From contig CALKWU010000240.1 in assembly GCA_938004015.1 (NCBI GenBank), positions 1 to 23,439 on the forward strand: 23,439 nt of DNA. The letters run 5' to 3'. Position numbers and translations under genes: made by a program. Shown here one piece after another: positions 13,632 to 20,759 of this stretch (position 1 is its first letter; each line of letters starts with the position of its first letter). Source of the stretch: an uncultured Oceanobacillus sp. (GTDB taxonomy: Bacteria > Bacillota > Bacilli > Bacillales > Amphibacillaceae). The notes beneath the pieces were generated by a model. It was given only the letters and a program-made list of their open reading frames with translations. It searched no databases and was not told the origin of the DNA.

Positions 13632-14882
13632 TTAATTCAACTCGACTGTGAGATGGCCTTTTTCCACTAATTTCGAAACGGCTCTTGTCAAAGCAATTTT
13701 CACGTGGGAGTACGTGAGTCCACCTTGGATATAAGCCGTGAATGGTTCACGGATCGGCCCATCGGCGGAAAGTTCAATACTTGACCCTTGGATGAACGTC
13801 CCACCCGCCATGATGACTTCATCATCATAGCCCGGCATTTCACTCGGATACGGAGTGACAAAGGAATTGACGGGAGAATTCTCTTGGATAGCTTGACAAA
13901 ATGCAATCATTTGCTCCGCAGTATCAAAATTGACCGATTGGATCAAGTCAGTGCGGATGCTCTGATAATCAGGAGTAGTCTCGAAACCGGCCAACTCTAA
14001 AAATCTGGAAGTGAAAATCGCACCCTTTAATGCTTCTCCAACGACATGAGGAGCAAGGAAAAAACCTTGGAAAAGTTCAAGGAGCATATCTAAACTTGCT
14101 CCACTTTCTTTCCCCAATCCCGGTGCGGTCAAGCGATTCGCACATTGATAGACTAAATCTTCTCTCCCTACTATGTATCCACCGGAACGGACAATTCCTC
14201 CTCCGGGGTTTTTTATCAAAGAACCAGCCATCAAGTCCACGCCGACATGGGTCGGTTCCAATTCTTCCACAAATTCACCGTAACAATTGTCGACAAATAC
14301 GATGACATCTTGTTTGTTTTCTTTGACAAAATCAACCATTTCCTTAATCTCAGCGACCGTAAAGGATGGTCGGTGATCATATCCTTTGGACCGTTGGATA
14401 CCGATTACTTTAGTTTTGTCCGTCAACGCCTTACTGATTCCGGAAAAATCCACACTTCCATCTTCCAACAAATCGATTTCTTGGTAAGAAATGTTGTGTT
14501 CTTTCATCGAGCCTGGAGTATTCCCGCGTTTTCCAATCACTTCTTCCAACGTATCATATGGTTTTCCGGTAATATACATTAGCTCATCTCCAGGCCGCAA
14601 CACACCGAACAGCGCTGTCGCGATGGCATGGGTTCCGGAGACGATTTGCGGACGTACTAACGCATCCTCTGCTCCGAAAACATCCCGATAAACCGCTTCT
14701 AACGCATCTCTGCCGATGTCATCATAACCATAACCAGTCGTCGGATTGAAATGGCTGTCACTGACACGATTTTCAATGAAAGCATCCAATACCCTTTGTT
14801 GATTGTTTTCCACGATTTTGTCCACTTTATCTTTTAATGGTTTGATATCTTGTTCTGTCTGTTCCACCAAATGTTTAAGCAT
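13632..14882 (-). CDS. ynbB: PLP-dependent methionine gamma-lyase/aluminium resistance family protein YnbB
   Basis: A 416-residue fold-type I PLP enzyme of the Alum_res/Cys-Met metabolism group. The PLP lysine is in LMAGSLIKNPGGGIVRSGGY (K224 here); the Asp that holds the pyridine nitrogen is in VIVFVDNCYGEFVEE. The annotated aluminium resistance and methionine gamma-lyase names are by homology; the B. subtilis YnbB substrate is not established. The frame also allows a TTG at 14891, directly after the hflX stop, but AAAGGAG is then only three bases away. The ATG at 14880-14882 is 12 bases from it and is preferred with some doubt. It follows hflX in an apparent operon. Confidence 0.88.
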   Translation of the reverse strand: MLKHLVEQTEQDIKPLKDKVDKIVENNQQRVLDAFIENRVSDSHFNPTTGYGYDDIGRDALEAVYRDVFGAEDALVRPQIVSGTHAIATALFGVLRPGDELMYITGKPYDTLEEVIGKRGNTPGSMKEHNISYQEIDLLEDGSVDFSGISKALTDKTKVIGIQRSKGYDHRPSFTVAEIKEMVDFVKENKQDVIVFVDNCYGEFVEELEPTHVGVDLMAGSLIKNPGGGIVRSGGYIVGREDLVYQCANRLTAPGLGKESGASLDMLLELFQGFFLAPHVVGEALKGAIFTSRFLELAGFETTPDYQSIRTDLIQSVNFDTAEQMIAFCQAIQENSPVNSFVTPYPSEMPGYDDEVIMAGGTFIQGSSIELSADGPIREPFTAYIQGGLTYSHVKIALTRAVSKLVEKGHLTVELN

Positions 14883-14891
14883 GTTTTCCAA

Positions 14892-16127
14892 TTACTCCTT
14901 TAAAATCTTGTTCAAAGTATCGTTATTCCGGATAAATCCTTTAAAAAGATAACGATTTTCATTCTCAGCGAAACGTTTTTCGGTTAAAATCGCTTCTTGC
15001 TCCAATTGTTTCATGACCCTTCCTTGATCCGCTTCGAGCATTACATGGAAAGGATACCAATTTTCCATGAGGATTTCTTCTATTTTAACTAAAATCCGTT
15101 CGATATCCACTTCTTCATATGCAGAAACGAGCAAGTTCGGGTGGTGGAGCGGAAGGAAATCTTTTTTTAGCTGATCTTTTTTGTTATAGATGTAAAGTTT
15201 CGGCAAATGGGATGCATCGAGCTCTTTCAACAATTGTTCCACCGTTTCGATTTGTTTCTCATAATCCGGATGGGACGCGTCGATGACATGCAACAAAAAA
15301 TCAGCTTCCGTCACTTCCTCTAATGTAGAACGGAAAGCCGCAATGAGTGAAGTCGGCAAATCTTGCAAAAAGCCGACCGTATCCGTGATGAGCGCTTTAA
15401 ATCCTGACGGCAAGACAATTCGCCGTGTCAATGGATCGAGTGTCGCAAACAGTTTATCTTCTTCCAACGAATCACTATCCGTCAACCGATTGAACAACGT
15501 CGATTTCCCAGCGTTTGTATAGCCGACAATCGCAATTTGGAAGATGGCATTTTCTTTTCTCCGTTTCCGGTATTGTTCCCGTTGTTTCACTACGGTTTCC
15601 AAGCGCCGTTTGATGTCGACGATCCGCCGCTGGATATGACGACGGTCCGTTTCCAGTTTTGTTTCTCCTGGGCCTCTTGTGCCTATTCCTCCACCAAGTC
15701 GGGATAACATGATTCCTTGCCCCCGAAGACGTGGCAATAGATATTCCAGTTGGGCGAGTTCCACTTGAAGTTTCCCTTCCTTCGTCCGGGCACGTTGGGC
15801 GAAAATATCCAAAATGAGCTGGCTGCGGTCGATGATCGGAACACCTAAATAATTGTTCAAATTCCGCAATTGTCCGCTCGACAATTCATCATTTGAAATG
15901 ACGAGATCGATTCCTTTTGCTTCGACTTCATTTTTTATTTCTTCCAGTTTTCCTTCACCGATATATGTCGCCGGATGGATTTCATTCCGGTTTTGCGTGA
16001 CGATTCCTTCCACTCTTCCTCCGGCGGTATAGCTTAAAGACACCAATTCATCCAAAGAAGATTGGAATCGTTCCAACTTCTGCTCCGGTTTCCTCACCGC
16101 GACGATGAGTATTTTTTCTTCAACCAT
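14892..16127 (-). CDS. hflX: Ribosome-associated GTPase HflX
   Basis: A 411-residue translational GTPase-like protein that splits and rescues ribosomes, notably under heat or antibiotic stress. Domain order: N-terminal glycine-rich HflX domain (about 1-180, with LSRLGGGIGTRGPGETKLET), then the G domain with P-loop GYTNAGKST (202-210), DTVG (249-252), NKKD (315-318) and a VSA motif. A C-terminal extension follows. The ATG at 16125-16127 has GAGGT six bases upstream. It lies 20 bases after spoVK and runs into ynbB, the same order as spoVK-ynbA-ynbB in B. subtilis. Confidence 0.95.
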   Translation of the reverse strand: MVEEKILIVAVRKPEQKLERFQSSLDELVSLSYTAGGRVEGIVTQNRNEIHPATYIGEGKLEEIKNEVEAKGIDLVISNDELSSGQLRNLNNYLGVPIIDRSQLILDIFAQRARTKEGKLQVELAQLEYLLPRLRGQGIMLSRLGGGIGTRGPGETKLETDRRHIQRRIVDIKRRLETVVKQREQYRKRRKENAIFQIAIVGYTNAGKSTLFNRLTDSDSLEEDKLFATLDPLTRRIVLPSGFKALITDTVGFLQDLPTSLIAAFRSTLEEVTEADFLLHVIDASHPDYEKQIETVEQLLKELDASHLPKLYIYNKKDQLKKDFLPLHHPNLLVSAYEEVDIERILVKIEEILMENWYPFHVMLEADQGRVMKQLEQEAILTEKRFAENENRYLFKGFIRNNDTLNKILKE

Positions 16128-16147
16128 AGAATACCTCGCTTTATCAA

Positions 16148-17062
16148 TCAGAATTTTTCCAACGGAATGTCTTCCGCTGTCAATTCAAGCAATTGTTCCG
16201 GATCATAACTTTCAGTTGAAACAAGACGATAAGCTTGCTTCCTAATCGCATCCTCAATCAAATTCCTCACGGTACGCGCATTGGAAAAATTCACATGTTT
16301 TTTCCCTAATTCCGTATATAGGTGATTCCTGATTTTCATTTCCGCTTCTTTCGACAAACGATATTCCCGGGCAAGAACCATTCTATTCGCAATTTCCATC
16401 AACTCATCCAATGAATAGTCAGGAAAATCAAGAATGAACGGGAAGCGGGATTCAAGACCTGGATTGATGGACAGGAATTGGCGCATTTCGAAAGGATAAC
16501 CCGCCAGTATCAAGATGAAGTCATCATGGTCATCCTCCATATGTTTTACGAGCGTGTCAATCGCTTCTTTGCCGAAATCCTTTTTCCCCCCACGGGCCAA
16601 GGAATATGCCTCATCTACAAATAGTATACCACCTTTTGCTTTCTCAATAAGCTCTCTCGTCTTTTGTGCCGTCTGCCCGATATATTCTCCGACCAAATCG
16701 GCCCGTTCCGCCTCAATAAAGTGCCCTTTGGAAAGGATTCCAAGCTCGAAATAGACTTCCGCCAGTTTTCTTGCGACCGTCGTTTTGCCGGTACCTGGAT
16801 TACCGCTGAAAAGCATATGCAACACTTGTGGATTGGAAATCATCCCAAGTTCTTTTCTTTTTTCATTGATATAAACCGTCGCGTAAATCTGCTTCACCGT
16901 TTTTTTGATCGTTTCAATTCCGACAAATGAAGAGAACAGATCATCGATCAAGGCAAATTGTTTATTGTATCGGAACTTATTTTCCCTCTCCGATTGATTG
17001 GGAAGCTCTTGCAATATAATATTGATTCTGCCATTCCGTTCCATTTTTATTGCGCTTTCCAT
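16148..17062 (-). CDS. spoVK: Stage V sporulation protein K, AAA+ ATPase
   Basis: A 304-residue AAA+ protein of the CbbX/SpoVK group. Walker A is GNPGTGKTT (87-95), Walker B is ILFVDEAYSL (D150, E151), and sensor and arginine-finger regions follow (ILAGYP; NPGLESRFPF). SpoVK acts in the mother cell during spore maturation; its substrate is unknown. The ATG at 17060-17062 has AAGGAG about seven bases upstream. It is separated from hfq by the hfq terminator, so it needs its own, probably mother-cell, promoter, and it leads an apparent spoVK-hflX-ynbB unit. Confidence 0.95.
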   Translation of the reverse strand: MESAIKMERNGRINIILQELPNQSERENKFRYNKQFALIDDLFSSFVGIETIKKTVKQIYATVYINEKRKELGMISNPQVLHMLFSGNPGTGKTTVARKLAEVYFELGILSKGHFIEAERADLVGEYIGQTAQKTRELIEKAKGGILFVDEAYSLARGGKKDFGKEAIDTLVKHMEDDHDDFILILAGYPFEMRQFLSINPGLESRFPFILDFPDYSLDELMEIANRMVLAREYRLSKEAEMKIRNHLYTELGKKHVNFSNARTVRNLIEDAIRKQAYRLVSTESYDPEQLLELTAEDIPLEKF

Positions 17063-17084
17063 ACCCTCACTCCTTCGTCATGTC

Positions 17085-17113
17085 AGTATACGTATTTCTT
17101 TCCATTTCGTGAC
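17085..17113 (-). promoter_or_regulatory. Tentative SigE-like promoter for spoVK
   Basis: GTCACGA and CGTATACT are 14 bases apart on the minus strand. This partly matches the SigE pattern, and spoVK is SigE-dependent in B. subtilis. TTGTCA/TATACT at 19 bases is an alternative SigA reading. Confidence 0.3.
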
Positions 17114-17153
17114 AAACGCCCAAAGACGGAGCGAGGGAAGTTTGACCATTAGA

Positions 17154-17181
17154 AAACGGATGCAAAGTGTCGCATCCGTTT
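17154..17181 (-). terminator. Terminator after hfq
   Basis: A perfect 10-bp stem AAACGGATGC/GCATCCGTTT with an 8-base loop lies immediately past the hfq stop. Its minus-strand tail, TTTTCTAAT, is a weak T tract. Confidence 0.65.
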
Positions 17182-17183
17182 GT

Positions 17184-17408
17184 TTACTCGTTTTCCAAAT
17201 CGACGTTTTTTACAGGTGCAAAAGTTGAAATGGCATGTTTGAAAATCAACTGTTGTTTTCCATCGGTTTCGAGCAATACCGTAAAGTTATCAAAAGCTTT
17301 TATGATCCCCCTTAGTTGAAACCCGTTCGTCAGGAAAACAGTCACCGAAATATGATTTTTCCTCAATTGATTCAAAAAATGTTCTTGAATGTTGACATTC
17401 TGTGCCAT
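17184..17408 (-). CDS. hfq: RNA-binding protein Hfq
   Basis: A 74-residue Sm-like protein that forms a hexamer. The Sm1 part (NIQEHFLNQLRKNHISVTVFLTNGFQLRGIIKAFDNFTVLL) and the Sm2 signature IFKHAISTF (KHAIS) are intact, with the short C-terminus normal for Bacillota. It binds small RNAs and A-rich RNA; its regulatory role in Bacillus is modest. The ATG at 17406-17408 has GGGAGGAAG five to eight bases upstream. It lies 36 bases after miaA, the conserved miaA-hfq pairing found widely in bacteria. Confidence 0.97.
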   Translation of the reverse strand: MAQNVNIQEHFLNQLRKNHISVTVFLTNGFQLRGIIKAFDNFTVLLETDGKQQLIFKHAISTFAPVKNVDLENE

Positions 17409-17431
17409 GATACTTCCTCCCTTTTTCTATC

Positions 17432-17459
17432 TATATACTTAATTCTACTCCAAATTCAA
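17432..17459 (-). promoter_or_regulatory. Candidate hfq promoter at the end of miaA
   Basis: TTGAAT, 16 bases, TATATA on the minus strand, overlapping the last codons of miaA. It would allow hfq to be expressed apart from miaA. Confidence 0.3.
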
Positions 17460-18380
17460 TATTCCTGCTACATTATTTATAATTTGGAGGAACTTTTCAT
17501 CTTTTTCTTCCGGATTAATCAAATACCAAGTCACAGGCAACTTATTCCGGAACCATGTATATTGTCTTTTGGCGAAACGGCGGGAATTCCGTTTCAACGT
17601 TTCGATTGCATCTTCCAACGTTATTTCTCCGTCAAGATAAGGGATGAATTCCTTGTAACCGATCGCTTTCATAGCTTGAGTGTTTTCAAAACCTTGGCGA
17701 TATAATGTCTCCACTTCTTCCAACAAACCATTTTCCATCATTTGATCGACCCGGCGATTGATTTGTTCATACAGCTTTTCCCTTTCCATCGTCAAACCGA
17801 TAATCAATGGATCGTAAGGAGACTCACGTTTTTGTTCTTTTTCCCATTCTGTTTTCGTTTTTCCGGTGGCTTCATAGATTTCCAACGCACGGATGATCCG
17901 GCGATGGTTGTTTGGATGGATTTTCTCCGCCTGTTCCGGATCCACTTCCTTCAGCTTGCGGTAAATTCGGTCAATCCCATCTTCACGAGCCTCTTTCATC
18001 AGTTTTTCCGTCCATTTTTCATCCCGCGGTATATCGGAAAAATTGTAGTCGTACAAAGCTGCTTGTATGTATAAACCGCTGCCGCCCACAAGGATCGGTA
18101 TGCGGTTTTTTTCTGTGATTTCCGTGACTTTTTCATTGACATCTCGCTTGAATTCCGCTGCGGAGTAGGTTTCATCCGGATTCCTTATATCGATGAGATG
18201 GTGGGGGATCCCGTCCATTTCTTCCGGGCGGATTTTAGCTGTTCCGATATCCATCCCCCGATACACTTGCATGGAATCGCCACTGATGATTTCCCCATCC
18301 AACCTTCTCGCAAGTGAAATACTGAGTGATGTTTTCCCAACAGCGGTCGGTCCGACGATCACTATGATTCTCTTTTTCAT
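17445..18380 (-). CDS. miaA: tRNA dimethylallyltransferase MiaA
   Basis: A 311-residue enzyme that transfers a dimethylallyl group to N6 of A37 in tRNAs reading U-starting codons. The P-loop GPTAVGKTS (10-18), the substrate region DGEIISGDSMQVYRGMDIGTAK and the LVGGSGLYIQA segment are all present, as is the C-terminal RFAKRQYTWFRN motif of the tRNA-binding domain. The ATG at 18378-18380 has GAGGT eight bases upstream. It lies 16 bases after the Dps gene, so the two are likely cotranscribed. Confidence 0.97.
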   Translation of the reverse strand: MKKRIIVIVGPTAVGKTSLSISLARRLDGEIISGDSMQVYRGMDIGTAKIRPEEMDGIPHHLIDIRNPDETYSAAEFKRDVNEKVTEITEKNRIPILVGGSGLYIQAALYDYNFSDIPRDEKWTEKLMKEAREDGIDRIYRKLKEVDPEQAEKIHPNNHRRIIRALEIYEATGKTKTEWEKEQKRESPYDPLIIGLTMEREKLYEQINRRVDQMMENGLLEEVETLYRQGFENTQAMKAIGYKEFIPYLDGEITLEDAIETLKRNSRRFAKRQYTWFRNKLPVTWYLINPEEKDEKFLQIINNVAGILNLE

Positions 18381-18396
18381 CGAATTACCTCAAAAA

Positions 18397-18846
18397 TCAT
18401 TCGTCTTCTTGGAAACTCCGCAGCATCCATAAATCTTTTTCAAATGCTGATAGTTGTTCGATGAGCATATCCGTCGTCGGTTCATCTTCAAATTCACCTG
18501 CAAGCGGGATTCCGGTTTCGCGGATTTCCTTTGCGACCTGATCGATATCTTTGATAAGCTGATCGACCATTTCATCTTCCGTATCATCCGCATTCGCTTC
18601 TTCCAAGGTACCTTGTTTTAAAAACATGCTCATCGTAGCAAGCGGTTTACCGCCAATCATCAAAATCCGTTCAGCTGTTTCATCGAATTGTTCCGAGGTA
18701 CGTTCATATAATTCTTCAAAATATTCATGGAGCCGGAAAAAATTCTTTCCTTTGATGTACCAGTGATAACGGTGCAGTTTCACGTAAAGGATGAACTGGT
18801 TCGATAACAATTGATTCAGAAAGTTGATTAATCGTTGATTATCCAT
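18397..18846 (-). CDS. dps: Dps-family ferritin-like DNA-protecting protein
   Basis: A 149-residue four-helix protein of the Dps family, which forms 12-mers that oxidise and store iron and guard DNA from peroxide. The inter-subunit ferroxidase ligands have the correct spacing: H28 (HRYHW), H40 (LHEYFEELY), D55 and E59 (DETAERI), the same 12-15-4 steps as in Listeria Dps. The helix motif GGKPLATM follows. The ATG at 18844-18846 fits the GAGG site eight bases upstream; a GTG three codons earlier overlaps it. Position between mutL and miaA differs from B. subtilis, where mrgA and dps lie elsewhere. A SigB-like promoter candidate overlaps the end of mutL. Confidence 0.92.
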   Translation of the reverse strand: MDNQRLINFLNQLLSNQFILYVKLHRYHWYIKGKNFFRLHEYFEELYERTSEQFDETAERILMIGGKPLATMSMFLKQGTLEEANADDTEDEMVDQLIKDIDQVAKEIRETGIPLAGEFEDEPTTDMLIEQLSAFEKDLWMLRSFQEDE

Positions 18847-18891
18847 TGCTCTCACCTCGTATTTTTTAACAGTTTTCTCATCTTCATCTTA

Positions 18892-18918
18892 ATTATACCT
18901 TACATGACACGTTTGAAC
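18892..18918 (-). promoter_or_regulatory. Candidate SigB-type (or SigA) promoter for dps
   Basis: On the minus strand GTTCAA is followed after 12 bases by AGGTAT, one mismatch each from SigB elements GTTTAA and GGGTAT. A perfect TATAAT (18892-18897) overlaps it. The elements fall across the mutL stop codon. B. subtilis dps is part of the SigB general stress regulon, which makes this reading attractive. Confidence 0.4.
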
Positions 18919-20729
18919 ATCTTTTCAATTTCATAAGTGGAAAAGTGGATGATGATCGGTCGACCATGCGGGCAAGTAAATGGATCCGTCGTTTTTCGCA
19001 AATCTTCCAACAAGCGGAACATTTCCTGTTCCGTAAGCGAGTGGTTCGCTTTGATCGAGCGTTTGCAAGCCATCATTATGGCCGCTTCTTCCCTGATTTT
19101 TTCGATATCGATTTTTTCATCCCTCATAATTTGTTCAGTGATATCCCGAATGACTTCTTCTTCAAAGCCTTTCGGAAACCAGCTTGGATAAGAGCGGATG
19201 ATATAACTGCGATGGCCAAACGGTTCAAAATGAAGGCCAATCTTCTCCAAATCTTCTTGATGCGCTTCGATGAACAAAGATTCCTCATGGGTGAATTCAA
19301 AGGTCAACGGAATCAACAGCTGTTGGGAGTCATTACTAGGTTTCCCCAGTTTGGCTTTATAAAACTCATATTTGATCCTTTCTTGCGCCGCGTGTTGATC
19401 GATCATGTAAAAACCTTCATCGTTCTGGCCAAGGATGTAAGTGCCATGAAGCTGGCCGATTGGGTGGATCGGCGGGATTCTATCAGCAGGTGGCTTGTTT
19501 GTGTTTTCTTCCTCATCCTGTTTTGCCAACGGTTCCGTTTCGGTCAATTCGGGAGTAACTGCTTTTTCAGTTTCTTTGATGATTTCAGGAACTGGTGATT
19601 CATCTACTTTTGGTTCTATATCTGTTTCCCGATCGACGCGTGCTTCAGTTGCTGTCGTTTCATTCACCGGACTGGAGAAAGTGAATGCCTCCTGTATGGA
19701 AGGACGAGTATGTTCCTTCTTTTTATATTCCATTTCAGGAATAAGCGTTTCTTTCCGGAATGCTGTTTGGATCGTCTCTTTTACCGCTTCATATAATGCT
19801 TTATCTTTGCTGAAACGGACTTCCAATTTTGTCGGATGTACATTGACATCGACCAACACGGGATCCATTTCGATCTTCAATACGACGAGTGGATATCGGC
19901 CGATTGGGAGCAACGTATGATAGCCATCGATGACCGCTTTCGTCAACGGATAATTTCTTATATAACGTCCATTGATGATTGTTGTAACATAATTCCGGGA
20001 TGCTCGCGTCACTTCCGGCCTGGCGACATATCCGGATATTTCGTAATCCAATGTTTCATATTGGATCGGAATCATTTTCTTTGCCGTGGCGACACCGTAA
20101 ATTTGAGCAATCACTTGCAACAGTTCGCCACTTCCGGTCGTCTTGAAAATCGTCCGTCCATTGTGGACCAATTCAAAACGGATCTCCGGATAAGATAATG
20201 CCAACCGATTCAATAAGTCGGTAATATGCCCCAACTCCGTATGTAAGCTTTTCATGTATTTCAAGCGGGCCGGCGTATTGTAGAAAATGTTCTCAACGGT
20301 TATTTCCGTCCCTTTTCTTGCATCACTCTTTTCCCGGCGAAGGATTTTTCCACCTTCCAAATATAAAGTCTTCCCCGCTTCTTCTCCTGTCGATGTTTTC
20401 AACGTCAACTTGCTCACAGCAGCGATACTCGCCAAAGCTTCGCCACGGAAACCAAGGGTCTCGACATGGAACAAATCATGTTCATCCCTGATTTTACTTG
20501 TCGCATGGGGAAGAAAAGCCCGCTCACTATCTGCAGCACTCATCCCTTCCCCATTGTCCGTCACTTTGATCCGTTCGATTCCCGCTTCGTCGATTTCGAC
20601 TTTAATCATACTGCTGTTTGCATCAATGCTGTTTTCCACCAACTCCTTGACAACAGATGCAGGCCGTTCGACAACTTCACCTGCTGCAATTTTATTCGCA
20701 AGTTCACTCGGCATCTGTTTGATTTTCAT
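18900..20729 (-). CDS. mutL: DNA mismatch repair protein MutL
   Basis: A 609-residue MutL with the endonuclease type C-terminus of bacteria lacking MutH. The N-terminal GHKL ATPase shows ELVENSIDA, VTDNGEGM and GFRGEALASI. A poorly conserved, Glu/Thr/Pro-rich linker (about 345-430) leads to the dimerisation domain. There the nuclease metal site DQHAAQERIKYE, the ACKRSIKA motif and CPHGRP are intact, so nicking activity is expected. QQLLIP fits the beta-clamp binding motif QxxLIP. The ATG at 20727-20729 has AAGGG eight bases upstream. It lies 30 bases after mutS, forming the usual mutSL operon. Confidence 0.97.
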   Translation of the reverse strand: MKIKQMPSELANKIAAGEVVERPASVVKELVENSIDANSSMIKVEIDEAGIERIKVTDNGEGMSAADSERAFLPHATSKIRDEHDLFHVETLGFRGEALASIAAVSKLTLKTSTGEEAGKTLYLEGGKILRREKSDARKGTEITVENIFYNTPARLKYMKSLHTELGHITDLLNRLALSYPEIRFELVHNGRTIFKTTGSGELLQVIAQIYGVATAKKMIPIQYETLDYEISGYVARPEVTRASRNYVTTIINGRYIRNYPLTKAVIDGYHTLLPIGRYPLVVLKIEMDPVLVDVNVHPTKLEVRFSKDKALYEAVKETIQTAFRKETLIPEMEYKKKEHTRPSIQEAFTFSSPVNETTATEARVDRETDIEPKVDESPVPEIIKETEKAVTPELTETEPLAKQDEEENTNKPPADRIPPIHPIGQLHGTYILGQNDEGFYMIDQHAAQERIKYEFYKAKLGKPSNDSQQLLIPLTFEFTHEESLFIEAHQEDLEKIGLHFEPFGHRSYIIRSYPSWFPKGFEEEVIRDITEQIMRDEKIDIEKIREEAAIMMACKRSIKANHSLTEQEMFRLLEDLRKTTDPFTCPHGRPIIIHFSTYEIEKMFKRVM

Positions 20730-20759
20730 GACAACATCCCTTCTTTCTGCCTGACTCGG

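Noticed and set aside
18945..19598. A 217-codon plus-strand frame opposite mutL
   Set aside because: mutL is intact with all family motifs; the antisense frame is rich in F, R and I as expected of a shadow and has no recognisable domain.
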